NCBI GenBank assembly: GCA_023957335.1
Contig: JAMLHC010000006.1
Coordinates: 159,632-223,631, forward strand
DNA from: Bacteroidota bacterium
Lineage (GTDB): Bacteria > Bacteroidota > Bacteroidia > NS11-12g > UBA955
DNA: 64,000 nt
Reading direction: 5' to 3'
Within the stretch, counting starts at the first letter, position 1; each line of letters opens with the position of its first letter. Both the position numbers and the translations under genes were made by a program. A model generated the notes under the pieces. That model had not been told where the DNA came from. It did not search any database and saw only the letters and a list, made by a program, of their open reading frames with translations. Shown here one piece after another: positions 17,133-26,755 of this stretch.

Positions 17133-20100
17133 ATGATTAAATATTTACTGAAATTATACTTATTTTTCCTTATCACACTGCCTTCCATTGTGTACTCGCA
17201 GAGCACCACTATCGGTTCGGGTACGTTCACATCTAATGCTTATGGTCCGATGTACACTACAACGAGTGTGAATTCGGTGAGTCGTTTTGCATATATATAC
17301 AGTTCATCATTACTGGGAGAGTTAGAACATGGTGATAGCATTTGGTCTGTTAGCTTTTTCAAAGACAATACAGATGATTTAACAGGAAGTAATAACCTCA
17401 AAATTTATATCAGACCAACCTCACAAACAGATTTTGGCGCAGGAAGTTTGTCGTGGTCAAGTGAAATCAGCGGGCTTGGTTTTGTCAAAGTGTATGACAA
17501 CAATCCAAACTCAGTAATGAACGGCAAACGAGGATTTATCACATTTACTTTTAGCTCCCCTTACTATTGGGATACTACTTTAGGACAAAATTTTGAAATT
17601 CTGGTTGAATACACCCAACCCAATACTCAAACCGCCCAAATCAATTGGTACTATGACAATGCTTCTACCCAATCAGGTTATCTTTCCAACCAAAATAAGT
17701 ATTATTCGGCAACTAACACACTTACGCCCAGTAACACTTTAAGTTCAAGCAATGAACGCAAACCCATGATTAGGATAAATTATCCGAGATATGATGTTGA
17801 AATTGGAGTTTCGGCATTGTATTCATTGGGTAAAATTCCTGTACCTTTGGGCAACCCGGACACTGTCAAAGTGCTATTATTAAATTCCGGGAAACATGAT
17901 GTGGTTGGACACCACGCTTATTTATACAGTTATGGGGCTAATGTTTTTATTGACACATTGACATTCAGCCTAAAAGCAAGTGAACAAGACTTATTTGCTT
18001 TTCCTATCAGGAACCTTCACTATATAGGGATGGACACCCTGATAGTATTGCTAGAGCCGGATGGCATTGCAAGCAACGACACCATTGACGGACTTCGTGA
18101 AGCCACTGCTTTTACATATTCATACAGAAACCTAAAAGAACCACCGGCACCCGGAGGAATAGGTTTTAACGGTGGCACCGGTGATTTTGTAGCCAAATTT
18201 ATTTCATCTCAAAAGAAGGCGATTAACCAAATCAGTGTCATGTTCGGTTTCGGGAATGAGCCTTTTAGAATCGGGATTTGGGATGCAACCGGACCGCAAG
18301 GAAAGCCAGGTACACTGCTCTGGCAATCTGATTCCCAAACCTCAAAACCGGGAGAATATATTATGCCTGTATGGCCTCCCGTTTCTGTCAATGGTACTTT
18401 CTTTGTTGGGGTACGACAAATAGGCACAAACAATATTGCCTTTGGGTTTCAATACGAAGACCCAGTGAGAAATGGCACTTTCTTTGAAACTTCACCCGTT
18501 GGCTCTTCTACATGGAATGATTTCAGTCCTGATGCTCCATTTAGGTTTATGATTGAGCCCCGCATTCAAGCGGATAATGACATAACGCCAGTGTCCTTTG
18601 ACTTTCCTAAAGACACACTGGTCTTTGGCACTTTTGACACGCTGGCACCGCAAGCAACCATTCGAAATATTGGAACCAACGATCAAATTATCCCGTTTGA
18701 GACTATATGTAACATCAAATACTATGGAGGTACTTTGATATACTCTTCCTCAGTGTTTGACACCTTATCATCAGGCAACAACCGTAAAGTAACTTTTGAC
18801 AAATCCTTCTTCCCTACAACCACAGGTGACTATACCGTTGAAATTATCACCAAACTCACCACTGATCAATTTACGCAAAACGACACACTGAATGCCCACG
18901 TTTTAGCCGGCAAATATTCAGATGTAGGAATGACACTTGTTTTTACCCCATTTAATGGAGGAACCTATCAATACAATATAGATACAATTTTCCCGACTGT
19001 CAAAGCGGATAACTTTGGATTTGATGACAGAACCTTTCAGGTATATGGACAAATTTATGATTCTAATAATGTTTTGATGTGGCAAGACATAGCAACTAAA
19101 TCAGTCAAAGGCGGACAGAGTGTAACAGTTGGCTTCAGCGAATTCATTGCACCCAAAACAAGTACTTATAAGTTCGTAACCTATACCAAAATGACAGGTG
19201 ACAACGACCTACACAACGATACCATTATTAGGTATTTTATTGTGGGTATGGAAAATGATGTAGCTGCAAACTTTGCGATAGAGCCTATTTCATTATATAA
19301 CTATCCTGCAAATATCACAGCCATTAAACCCAAATTGAATGTTAAAAACAAGGGTGAGTTTCATCAATTGACTTATTTCCCTGCCTATTGTTTTATATAC
19401 AAAGACAATACGCTTGTATATACAGATACAGCCATGTTGCAGGTATTTATTGGAGACTCAACCAGCATTTCATTTCCTAAATCTTTCAATAATCCACCTC
19501 AAGGAAATTATCGAGCATTTTTCCAAACGGCTCTCAGCACAGACCAAGACAGGAGTAATGATACTTTAACAATATATTTTAAAGTTGGGGTTGAGAATGA
19601 TGTGGAAGTAGTATCGATTGAAAGCCCTCAAAATGACAGTGCATTGCACCTTTCATACCTCTATCGCCCAAGGGTCTTGGTTCGAAATAACGGATTTAAA
19701 GACCAAAATGTGCCATTTCAAGTTGTTTTTCAAAGCTATGACAGTACAGGAGCCGTTATACAGACTCTGCTTAAAAACATTACCATTGCTGCCAATAACA
19801 CTAAGTATCTTGATTTTGACAGCACATTCAACGCAAGACCCGAAGGCAGCATTTCTGTTAAATCATATACTAATTTAGGGACAGATGAAAGTCTGAACAA
19901 CGATACAGCCATTATTTCATACACAGTCCAAAAGACTTTTGATTATGAAATTTGGGATAAAATCAAGAACAACCCAAGCGAAGAAATTGAAGTAAACAGA
20001 GGTTCATATAGTCCTCGCATTGTTATTCAAAACAATTCAAGATTACTCACTGATTCTGCTTTTATCTCAGTTATGATTTGGACACCGGATAATACAATCA

Positions 20101-20903
20101 TATATAACTATATCCGCAAATCTCTTCCCTCACTTTTTGGAGGACTTGACACCATTGAGTTTCCGCCCTATTATCCTACCATGACAGGTACATATACGGT
20201 GCAAGCTTCCGGCTATCAGTCCTTAGATCAAAACCCATTCAATGATACCCTAACATTTACTTTTGAAAGTATCCTGAACAATGATTTAGAAGTAAGCGAA
20301 ATTGTTACACCCAAACAGAATGACACGCTTATTATTGACAAAAACATTCCAACTTATGCAGCAGTCAAAGTTACTAATAACGGTCGCGAGCAGCCCGACA
20401 GTGTGGTTTTAAAGGTTTATTTATTAGATTCACAAAATAATGTTCTCAAATCAGATTCACAGTCCGTTTCTGCCAATTTAGTGCAATCAGCCACACAAAC
20501 ACTTATTTTCAACAATTTCTTTGACAATATAAATTTTGAACAGGATGCTCATTATAAAATCCATGCAAAAATTGATTATGCCTTAGACCAAATTCCTAAC
20601 AACAATAAATTAATTTCTGATTTTTATGTAGTTGCAAATACTTCAACTTCTGTTATTGCCGTTTCTGACAATATTAAAGTATCCCCAAACCCATTCGATA
20701 AGTTTATCCAAATTGATTTGAATGATGCTTCATACTACACTATCACTCTTATTTCATCGGATGGAAAAACTGTTTATGAGACACGAACTACTGCTGAAAA
20801 GCAAACTTTTACCATAGCCACTGAAACATTGTCGGCAGGTGTTTATTACTTGAAACTTAACAACGGAAAACACATCTTTGCAGCCAAGTTTATAAAATTA
20901 TAA
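17133..20903 (+). CDS. Large T9SS-secreted multi-module protein (CARDB/APHP-like repeats)
   Basis: An exported protein of 1256 residues. The ATG at 17133 gives MIKYLLKLYLFFLITLPSIV then YSQST, a clean Sec signal peptide; the longer frame from 17019 has none. An N-terminal beta-rich region (to about 475) is followed by six modules of about 110 residues starting near 479, 595, 706, 820, 935 and 1048. Each begins with a DV or DLEV/DYE segment and ends in TDxxxxNDT. These resemble CARDB-type adhesion-related beta domains. The last 70 residues, VSPNPFDKFIQIDLNDASYY to GVYYLKLNN, are a type A T9SS sorting domain. Probably a surface or secreted adhesive or structural protein. Confidence 0.85.
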   Translation: MIKYLLKLYLFFLITLPSIVYSQSTTIGSGTFTSNAYGPMYTTTSVNSVSRFAYIYSSSLLGELEHGDSIWSVSFFKDNTDDLTGSNNLKIYIRPTSQTDFGAGSLSWSSEISGLGFVKVYDNNPNSVMNGKRGFITFTFSSPYYWDTTLGQNFEILVEYTQPNTQTAQINWYYDNASTQSGYLSNQNKYYSATNTLTPSNTLSSSNERKPMIRINYPRYDVEIGVSALYSLGKIPVPLGNPDTVKVLLLNSGKHDVVGHHAYLYSYGANVFIDTLTFSLKASEQDLFAFPIRNLHYIGMDTLIVLLEPDGIASNDTIDGLREATAFTYSYRNLKEPPAPGGIGFNGGTGDFVAKFISSQKKAINQISVMFGFGNEPFRIGIWDATGPQGKPGTLLWQSDSQTSKPGEYIMPVWPPVSVNGTFFVGVRQIGTNNIAFGFQYEDPVRNGTFFETSPVGSSTWNDFSPDAPFRFMIEPRIQADNDITPVSFDFPKDTLVFGTFDTLAPQATIRNIGTNDQIIPFETICNIKYYGGTLIYSSSVFDTLSSGNNRKVTFDKSFFPTTTGDYTVEIITKLTTDQFTQNDTLNAHVLAGKYSDVGMTLVFTPFNGGTYQYNIDTIFPTVKADNFGFDDRTFQVYGQIYDSNNVLMWQDIATKSVKGGQSVTVGFSEFIAPKTSTYKFVTYTKMTGDNDLHNDTIIRYFIVGMENDVAANFAIEPISLYNYPANITAIKPKLNVKNKGEFHQLTYFPAYCFIYKDNTLVYTDTAMLQVFIGDSTSISFPKSFNNPPQGNYRAFFQTALSTDQDRSNDTLTIYFKVGVENDVEVVSIESPQNDSALHLSYLYRPRVLVRNNGFKDQNVPFQVVFQSYDSTGAVIQTLLKNITIAANNTKYLDFDSTFNARPEGSISVKSYTNLGTDESLNNDTAIISYTVQKTFDYEIWDKIKNNPSEEIEVNRGSYSPRIVIQNNSRLLTDSAFISVMIWTPDNTIIYNYIRKSLPSLFGGLDTIEFPPYYPTMTGTYTVQASGYQSLDQNPFNDTLTFTFESILNNDLEVSEIVTPKQNDTLIIDKNIPTYAAVKVTNNGREQPDSVVLKVYLLDSQNNVLKSDSQSVSANLVQSATQTLIFNNFFDNINFEQDAHYKIHAKIDYALDQIPNNNKLISDFYVVANTSTSVIAVSDNIKVSPNPFDKFIQIDLNDASYYTITLISSDGKTVYETRTTAEKQTFTIATETLSAGVYYLKLNNGKHIFAAKFIKL

Positions 20904-21416
20904 ATGGATTACAAAATCACACTCAACGATAAAACTGTAGCATACTCGAACAAGGGAGGCGGAGTAAAAATTAACAATACAGCCATAGTACAAACTTTTA
21001 AATGGATTAAGAAATCTGAATTGGCTTTTTTGAATGTAAACAACCATTCATACAGCGTAGCTGTAGTTCAATTAGATAAAGAAAATAAAAAAGTTACACT
21101 TCGCATCAACGGAAAAAAACTAGTTTTAAATCTGGCAGACCCAATGGATGAACTGCTCAAAGACTTAGGATTGGACAAATTATTAAACAAAGGTGCTGGT
21201 GAAGTGAAAGCACCTATGCCGGGACTGGTTCTCAAAGTATTGGTTGAACCGGGCATGCAGGTAAACAAAGGTGATTCTTTATTGATTTTGGAAGCTATGA
21301 AGATGGAAAACGTGATTAAAAGCCCTATTGATGGGGTAGTAAAAGCGATACACATAACTGACAAACAAGCGATTGAAAAAAACAAAGTTATGATTGAATT
21401 ATCAGCTAACAGTTGA
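20904..21416 (+). CDS. Biotin/lipoyl attachment domain protein (biotin carboxyl carrier subunit)
   Basis: A 170-residue protein whose C-terminal 75 residues form a biotinyl domain. KAPMPGLVLKVLVEPGMQVN leads to LLILEAMKMENVIKSPIDGV, where the Lys in AMKM is the biotinylation site. The N-terminal half is a short carrier-specific beta region found in propionyl/acetyl-CoA carboxylase carriers of Bacteroidota. It passes carboxylate from a carboxylase to a transferase, neither of which is adjacent. The ATG directly follows the stop of the T9SS gene with no gap, and an acyl-CoA dehydrogenase lies downstream, so a link to acyl-CoA catabolism is likely. Confidence 0.85.
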   Translation: MDYKITLNDKTVAYSNKGGGVKINNTAIVQTFKWIKKSELAFLNVNNHSYSVAVVQLDKENKKVTLRINGKKLVLNLADPMDELLKDLGLDKLLNKGAGEVKAPMPGLVLKVLVEPGMQVNKGDSLLILEAMKMENVIKSPIDGVVKAIHITDKQAIEKNKVMIELSANS

Positions 21417-21445
21417 TAATATTTTGAGTTATTAAATTACATTTG
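21413..21445 (+). promoter_or_regulatory. Promoter-like element for acyl-CoA dehydrogenase
   Basis: TACATTTG (21438-21445) matches the -7 consensus and lies 17 bases before the ATG at 21463. A TTG at 21413-21415 is 22 bases upstream, slightly longer than ideal spacing; another at 21424-21426 is too close. Confidence 0.4.
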
Positions 21446-21462
21446 CACCACAAAAAAATGAT

Positions 21463-22602
21463 ATGAATTTCCAATTAACAGAAGAACAAGAAGCAGTAAG
21501 AGATGCAGCTCGAGACTTTGCACAGACTGAATTACTTCCCGGTGTAATAGACAGAGATATCAAAGAAGAATTCCCTAAAGTACAGATTCAAAAACTGGGA
21601 GAACTAGGTTTTATGGGAATGATGGTTTCGCCTCAATACGGTGGCAGCGGAATGGATGCAGTTTCTTACGTTCTGGCAATGGAAGAAATATCCAAAGTAG
21701 ATGCCTCGGTGAGTGTCTGTATGAGTGTAAACAACTCTCTTGTTTGTTGGGGACTGGAAGAATATGGAACAGAAGAGCAAAAACAAAAATACCTTGTACC
21801 ATTAGCAAAAGGCGAAGTGCATGGTGCTTTTTGTCTTTCAGAGCCTGAAGCCGGCTCTGATGCTACCTCTCAAAAAACAACAGCAGAAGACAAAGGAGAT
21901 TATTATTTATTGAACGGAACCAAAAACTGGATTACAAATGGCAGTTCGGCAGATACCTATATTATAATTGCACAAACTCATCCGGATAAAGGACATCACG
22001 GGATCAACGCATTTATAGTTGAAAAAAGTTGGGAAGGTTTCCACATTGGCAAAAAAGAAGATAAAATGGGAATCAGAGCTTCCAACACACATACACTGAT
22101 GTTTACTGATGTCAAAGTACCTAAGGCAAACAGAATCGGAGAAGACGGTTTCGGATTTAAATTTGCCATGAAAGTGCTTGCCGGAGGAAGAATTGGCATT
22201 GCATCTCAAGCACTAGGAATCGCATCAGGTGCTTATGAATTGGCACTTGCCTACTCTAAACAAAGAAAAGCATTTGGAACAGAAATAATGAACCACCAAG
22301 CCATCCAATTCAAATTGGCTGATATGGCTACTGAAATAGAAGCTGTCCGCCTTCTTTGTTTAAAAGCAGCTTGGCTAAAAGATCAACATCAAGATTACGG
22401 ATTAGCTAGTTCTATGGCTAAACTTTATGCTGCAGAAACAGCAATGAAAGTTACTACCGAAGCCGTTCAAATACACGGAGGATATGGCTACGTTAGAGAA
22501 TATCATGTTGAAAGGCTGATGCGTGATGCCAAAATTACACAGATATACGAAGGCACAAGCGAAGTACAAAAAGTGGTTATATCAAGAACCATCCTCAAAT
22601 GA
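21463..22602 (+). CDS. Acyl-CoA dehydrogenase
   Basis: FAD-dependent dehydrogenase making the alpha-beta double bond of acyl-CoA in fatty or branched-chain acid oxidation. The N-terminal domain is MNFQLTEEQEAVRDAARDFA. The FAD/substrate motif GAFCLSEPEAGSDATSQKTT and the middle WITNGSSADTYIII are intact. The C-terminal helix bundle carries RKAFGTEIMNHQAIQFKLAD and VQIHGGYGYVREYHVERLMR, followed by AKITQIYEGTSEVQKVVISR with the catalytic Glu of YEGTSE. At 379 residues it is the standard length. It sits downstream of a biotin carrier, consistent with short or branched acyl-CoA breakdown; chain-length specificity is unknown. Confidence 0.95.
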   Translation: MNFQLTEEQEAVRDAARDFAQTELLPGVIDRDIKEEFPKVQIQKLGELGFMGMMVSPQYGGSGMDAVSYVLAMEEISKVDASVSVCMSVNNSLVCWGLEEYGTEEQKQKYLVPLAKGEVHGAFCLSEPEAGSDATSQKTTAEDKGDYYLLNGTKNWITNGSSADTYIIIAQTHPDKGHHGINAFIVEKSWEGFHIGKKEDKMGIRASNTHTLMFTDVKVPKANRIGEDGFGFKFAMKVLAGGRIGIASQALGIASGAYELALAYSKQRKAFGTEIMNHQAIQFKLADMATEIEAVRLLCLKAAWLKDQHQDYGLASSMAKLYAAETAMKVTTEAVQIHGGYGYVREYHVERLMRDAKITQIYEGTSEVQKVVISRTILK

Positions 22603-22790
22603 AAAAGTTTTTTTTAATATCCATATCATGGGTTGCTATCATAACATTTTCTTCGTGCTCCGGAGGAAATGAAAAATTGAATTCACAAGAAGAGACCGAA
22701 GTGAATGACATGATGAAGAAGGATCAAGAGAAAATGGATTCAATGAAGCGTGTGTTGGAAGAAAAATACCAAACAATCAAAGAGGAATAG
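22599..22790 (+). CDS. Small lipoprotein of unknown function
   Basis: A 63-residue protein whose start overlaps the acyl-CoA dehydrogenase stop by four bases (ATGA), so it is probably translationally coupled. MKKFFLISISWVAIITFSSC is a signal peptide with lipobox FSSC. The mature part is a charged helix rich in Glu, Lys and Met (EETEVNDMMKKDQEKMDSMK). I do not recognise a family. Similar small lipoproteins are frequent in Bacteroidota and may be structural or a spacer between genes. Independent evidence is the signal peptide and the coupling. Confidence 0.6.
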   Translation: MKKFFLISISWVAIITFSSCSGGNEKLNSQEETEVNDMMKKDQEKMDSMKRVLEEKYQTIKEE

Positions 22791-22823
22791 TCTCTTAAAA
22801 CAAGCCGCAGGGCAACATAAATC

Positions 22824-24257
22824 ATGGAAAATGTTACCCATAAAGGTTTGAAAAAGTCATTCGGTCTTCGAATGGCAATCGTCATAGTAATCAGCTCTAT
22901 TATCGGGTCGGGAGTATTCAAAAAAGTAGCTCCCATGTCTGAATCACTCGGCTCTCCCCTATTAGTCGTGGCAGCATTTGCTCTTGCAGGTTTGCTGACT
23001 TTGTTTGGCATGTGGAGTATTGCTGAGTTGGGCTCTATGTATCCGGAATCAGGTGGACCGTTTGCATGGCTTGAAAAAATCTATGGCAAAACGGTTTCAT
23101 TTTTATATGGATGGGCATCATTTACAGTAATTCAGACTGCTGCCATTGCTTCTATTGCATACGTGTTTACAGGAGCCATAGGTACTTTTTTTCCACTGCC
23201 ACATTTGCCTGAAGAAATTGCGTCTTTCTCAATCTTGGATATTCAACCTTTTGATAATATTGGCGCAAAACTCATTTCTTGTGCCTTGATTGTTATTCTG
23301 ACCTTAGTCAATATCAGAGGAGCCAAATGGGGTGGTAATCTCAGCATGGTCTTTACTTTTATTATCATCTGCTGTATCTTGTTCATTGCGTTGCTTGCTT
23401 TTGGAAGCAAAGTTGGCAGTGTTGCTACCCTCACAAAACCTTCTTCAGTTATTTCTATCAAAGAATTAAGTTTTTGGAGTATGTTGGGGGCTATCATTAT
23501 TGCAATGCGACATGCCTTTTGGGCTTATGAAGGTTGGATGGCATTGGGATTTGTGGGAGAAGAGCTGGAAAAACCCGAGAAAGATATTCCTAAGGCTGTT
23601 TCGATAGGATTGTTACTCATTGTTTCCCTATATGTATTAGTAAATGCAGCCTATTTGTATGTCATGCCCATTGATGATATTATTAGAGAAACTACTGCCG
23701 ACACCAACAAAATTGCTGCCGTGCTTGTCATAGACAAAATATTTGGAACAGGGGGAGCCGGCTTGATTAGCGCCATGATATTGGTTGCAACATTTGGCTG
23801 CACCAATGCTACTATACTCGCTTCTGCCCGAATCTATTATGCAATGGCACATAAAGGGCTATTTTTTGAAAAAATTAAAAAATCTCATTCCAAATACAGT
23901 ACACCACATAACTCCCTTGTTTTACAATGCGTATGGGCTTGTTTGCTGGTTTTTTCCGGCTCTTTTGATTTGCTGACCGACTTGGTTGTAATCGTTGCTT
24001 TCTCTTTTTATGGACTCATTGTTTTTGGGGTGGTTATACTTAGGTATAAAGACAAAGAAAGAATCAGACCTTACAAAACTCTCGGATACCCTATTATTCC
24101 CATTATTTTCTCCGTTTTTTGTGTCATATTGCTGGCAGTTACTTTCATTGACTCACCCACTCAGTCACTTACCGGGATGTTTCTTATTTTCTCCGGTCTG
24201 CCCTTTTATTACTATTGGAAAAAGAAATTAAAGACTACACCACAGAAGCAATTGTAG
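22824..24257 (+). CDS. Amino acid permease (APC superfamily)
   Basis: A 477-residue inner-membrane transporter with about 12 membrane segments. The N-terminal LKKSFGLRMAIVIVISSIIG then SGVFKKVAPMSESLGSPLLV is the first-helix GSG/IGSG motif of APC carriers. SEW-free loops are followed by ESGGPFAWLEKIYGKTVSFL and HAFWAYEGWMALGFVGEELE, a common LAT/YfnA-like segment. These carriers import or exchange amino acids using proton or sodium gradients; substrate unknown. The last 23 bases overlap, tail-to-tail, with the ComF gene. Confidence 0.88.
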   Translation: MENVTHKGLKKSFGLRMAIVIVISSIIGSGVFKKVAPMSESLGSPLLVVAAFALAGLLTLFGMWSIAELGSMYPESGGPFAWLEKIYGKTVSFLYGWASFTVIQTAAIASIAYVFTGAIGTFFPLPHLPEEIASFSILDIQPFDNIGAKLISCALIVILTLVNIRGAKWGGNLSMVFTFIIICCILFIALLAFGSKVGSVATLTKPSSVISIKELSFWSMLGAIIIAMRHAFWAYEGWMALGFVGEELEKPEKDIPKAVSIGLLLIVSLYVLVNAAYLYVMPIDDIIRETTADTNKIAAVLVIDKIFGTGGAGLISAMILVATFGCTNATILASARIYYAMAHKGLFFEKIKKSHSKYSTPHNSLVLQCVWACLLVFSGSFDLLTDLVVIVAFSFYGLIVFGVVILRYKDKERIRPYKTLGYPIIPIIFSVFCVILLAVTFIDSPTQSLTGMFLIFSGLPFYYYWKKKLKTTPQKQL

Positions 24258-24930
24258 CAAAGGATATCGTACAGTTTATTTCTTTTTGTAAACAACTCCC
24301 TAAGGATAGTAATGTTGCACCGGTTGTAATAGTATCATCCACAATCAACACGTGCTTGTTTTGTAGTCCATGATTGGTTGTGATACGAAAAATGTCTTTA
24401 ACATTATTATGTCTTTCAGAAGCGGAAACTTTGGTTTGAGATATATTGTTTACCACCCTTTCTACTGCATGGTTCATCATGGGCAATCCCAACACCTCCG
24501 ACATTCCTTTCACGATATACTCTGATTGGTTATAACCTCTTTGCACCAATTTTTTTGGGTGCAATGGTAGCGGAATAATACCCTCAATGCCCTCTATAAA
24601 TGCAGTTTCTCTTAGTTTTTCACCAAACTTACGCCCCAAATATACCCCTACCCCTTTATTGCCATAGTATTTCATTTGATGCATCATTCCTTGAACTATT
24701 CCCTTCTTATTAAATTTCAAGTATGATGCAGCATTCTTGAAATCAAGCTTACCCCAAAATATCTTTGCCACAGGATTATCGCTCATCATATAATAATCAG
24801 TAACAGGCAACTCCATTTCGCAATCAGGACAAATAATCAAATTGTTTTGAGGCAAAATAGCTTCACATCCGGGGCAAAGATTCGGATAGACAGAATGGAT
24901 GATGCTATTTATTATTTTGACTTTCTCCAT
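24235..24930 (-). CDS. ComF family phosphoribosyltransferase-like protein
   Basis: A 231-residue protein with an N-terminal zinc finger (YPNLCPGCEAILPQNNLIIC with PDCEMELP, four Cys) and a C-terminal PRTase domain whose PRPP motif is HVLIVDDTITTGATLLSLGS. The family member ComF is needed for DNA uptake in natural transformation in Bacillus and Haemophilus, though many homologues work outside competence. The start ATG at 24930 (MEKVKIINSIIHSVYPNLCP) is chosen; an upstream ATG at 24984 would add 18 residues and nearly reach the thiL start at 24989. Divergent from thiL and convergent with the permease gene. Confidence 0.85.
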   Translation of the reverse strand: MEKVKIINSIIHSVYPNLCPGCEAILPQNNLIICPDCEMELPVTDYYMMSDNPVAKIFWGKLDFKNAASYLKFNKKGIVQGMMHQMKYYGNKGVGVYLGRKFGEKLRETAFIEGIEGIIPLPLHPKKLVQRGYNQSEYIVKGMSEVLGLPMMNHAVERVVNNISQTKVSASERHNNVKDIFRITTNHGLQNKHVLIVDDTITTGATLLSLGSCLQKEINCTISFATIASVV

Positions 24931-24988
24931 CAAAAACAGATTTGGAACATAAAGACTAATTTTGCAAACACGAAGATAAAGCAATCAA

Positions 24989-26023
24989 ATGTTTGAAAAT
25001 CAGGAAAAATCAAAAATAGAATTATTGGGCGAGTTCGGTTTAATAGACCACTTAACAGGAATTTTTCATAACACACAACCCTCTACCATCAAAGGAGTCG
25101 GAGATGATGCAGCCGTGATTGATTGCGGTGAAAAGTATATGCTTGTGAGCAATGATATTTTGTTAGAAGGCGTTCATTTTGATTTCGTTTATACACCATT
25201 GAAACACTTGGGCTACAAGGCTGTATCAAGCAATATTTCTGACATAGCTGCCATGAACGGCAAAGCCACTCAGATTGTGGTTTCCATTGGTTTGAGCAGC
25301 AAGATTACGCTCGAAGCCATTGAGGAAGTATATGCGGGAATCCATGCAGCTTGTGAACATTACGAAGTAGATTTAGTGGGTGGCGACACTTCATCCTCCA
25401 GCAAGGGCCTTTTTATTTCCATTACAGCCATTGGTTTTGCGGACAAAAACAAAATCACTTATCGCAAAGGGGCAAAAAAGGCAGAATTGGTTTGTGTTAG
25501 CGGAGACTTAGGAGCTGCCTATACCGGGTATATGTTATTAGAAAGGGAGAAGCGTCTTTTTATGGAAAACCCTGATGTACAACCGGACATGGAAGGCAAT
25601 GATTATATCCTTCAAAGACAATTGAAACCGGAAGCAAGAGTTGACATTATTTCTCTTCTAAACAAGTTAAATATCACCCCTTCGTCAATGATTGACGTTT
25701 CAGATGGAATCAGTAGCGAACTGCATCATTTATCCAAACATTCTGAACTTGGCTTTGTGATTTATGAAGACAAACTGCCGATTGACCAAGCCACATTTGA
25801 CAAAGCCAGAGAACTGGGTTTAGACCCCACTGTTTGCGCACTCAATGGAGGCGAGGATTATGAGTTGCTATTCACGCTGAAGCAGGAAGATTATGATAAA
25901 ATAAAAAACAATGCGGATATTAGTATAATTGGTTATGCAACTGATTTGAGCGAAGGTATCTGTATGATTTCGCGCAATGGCAATAAACATAAATTAGAGG
26001 CGCAAGGCTGGCAACATGTTTAG
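24989..26023 (+). CDS. thiL: Thiamine-monophosphate kinase
   Basis: ATP-dependent kinase making thiamine diphosphate from the monophosphate, the last step of cofactor synthesis; cytoplasmic. KIELLGEFGLIDHLTGIFHN begins the family; VGDDAAVIDCGEKYMLVSND carries the Mg-ATP site (GDDAA). SSNISDIAAMNGKATQIVVS and GGDTSSSSKG and IDVSDGISSELHHLSKHS complete the PurM/ThiL pattern. At 344 residues it is of normal length. No other thiamine genes are adjacent. The stop overlaps the rsmE stop of the opposite strand by four bases. Confidence 0.93.
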   Translation: MFENQEKSKIELLGEFGLIDHLTGIFHNTQPSTIKGVGDDAAVIDCGEKYMLVSNDILLEGVHFDFVYTPLKHLGYKAVSSNISDIAAMNGKATQIVVSIGLSSKITLEAIEEVYAGIHAACEHYEVDLVGGDTSSSSKGLFISITAIGFADKNKITYRKGAKKAELVCVSGDLGAAYTGYMLLEREKRLFMENPDVQPDMEGNDYILQRQLKPEARVDIISLLNKLNITPSSMIDVSDGISSELHHLSKHSELGFVIYEDKLPIDQATFDKARELGLDPTVCALNGGEDYELLFTLKQEDYDKIKNNADISIIGYATDLSEGICMISRNGNKHKLEAQGWQHV

Positions 26024-26718
26024 TTGTCATAGGCAAACTTTGCCATTACAGCCATCAATGCTGCAGTTTCAGTTCTGAAACGTTGTTTGCCTAAACTAAT
26101 GGGCTGAAAACCCGCCTGAATTGCGTTTTGATATTCTTCGGGTGTAAAATCACCTTCAGGACCCACTAAGATACATATCTCTTTTTGTACTTTCAAAGCA
26201 GACAAGGGTTGTATCCCATCCAAGTCAGGGCAAGCGGCTATGAATTTGGCTTGGGCTTTACAGGATTGAATAAAATCCAAAAACTTACTTTCATTGATTT
26301 CAGGTAACAATAATTGTCCGCTTTGTTTTGCGGCAGCAACCGCAATTTTTTCAAGTCTTTCCACATTGGTATGCTTGCGTTCTGTGCGTTGTGTATAGAT
26401 AAGTGTAAGCCGGTGAATGCCCGTTTCAATGGCTTTTTCAAGCAACCATTCAATTCTATCCGCGCTTTTGGTGGGCGCAACTGCCAAATGAAATTTATAA
26501 TTGAGTGTGGGTGTTGCGTGAGTTTCAGCAAGCATTTTTACTTCTCCGGTTTTGTTAGTGTTGAGTTCAACTTCTGCTTCCCACAAACATCCTTTGCCAT
26601 TTAACACACCTATCTTATCACCTACTTGCTTGCGCATTACACGCATACAATGTGCAATTTCATCTTTGCTTAATACAAGCTTACCTTCGGCATTAATATC
26701 CCCAAAAAAATTATCCAT
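26020..26718 (-). CDS. rsmE: 16S rRNA (uracil1498-N3)-methyltransferase
   Basis: SPOUT-class methyltransferase that methylates U1498 of 16S rRNA in the decoding region. The N-terminal PUA-like domain is MDNFFGDINAEGKLVLSKDE then IAHCMRVMRKQVGDKIGVLN. The SPOUT knot is at the C-terminus: ILVGPEGDFTPEEYQNAI and SLGKQRFRTETAALMAVMAK, which hold the SAM-binding loops GPEG and LGKxxLRTETA (here LGKQRFRTETA). At 232 residues it is standard. It is tail-to-tail with thiL. Confidence 0.93.
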   Translation of the reverse strand: MDNFFGDINAEGKLVLSKDEIAHCMRVMRKQVGDKIGVLNGKGCLWEAEVELNTNKTGEVKMLAETHATPTLNYKFHLAVAPTKSADRIEWLLEKAIETGIHRLTLIYTQRTERKHTNVERLEKIAVAAAKQSGQLLLPEINESKFLDFIQSCKAQAKFIAACPDLDGIQPLSALKVQKEICILVGPEGDFTPEEYQNAIQAGFQPISLGKQRFRTETAALMAVMAKFAYDN

Positions 26719-26755
26719 TCACATTACAAATTTATTCAATTAGCATTTGTTTAAA

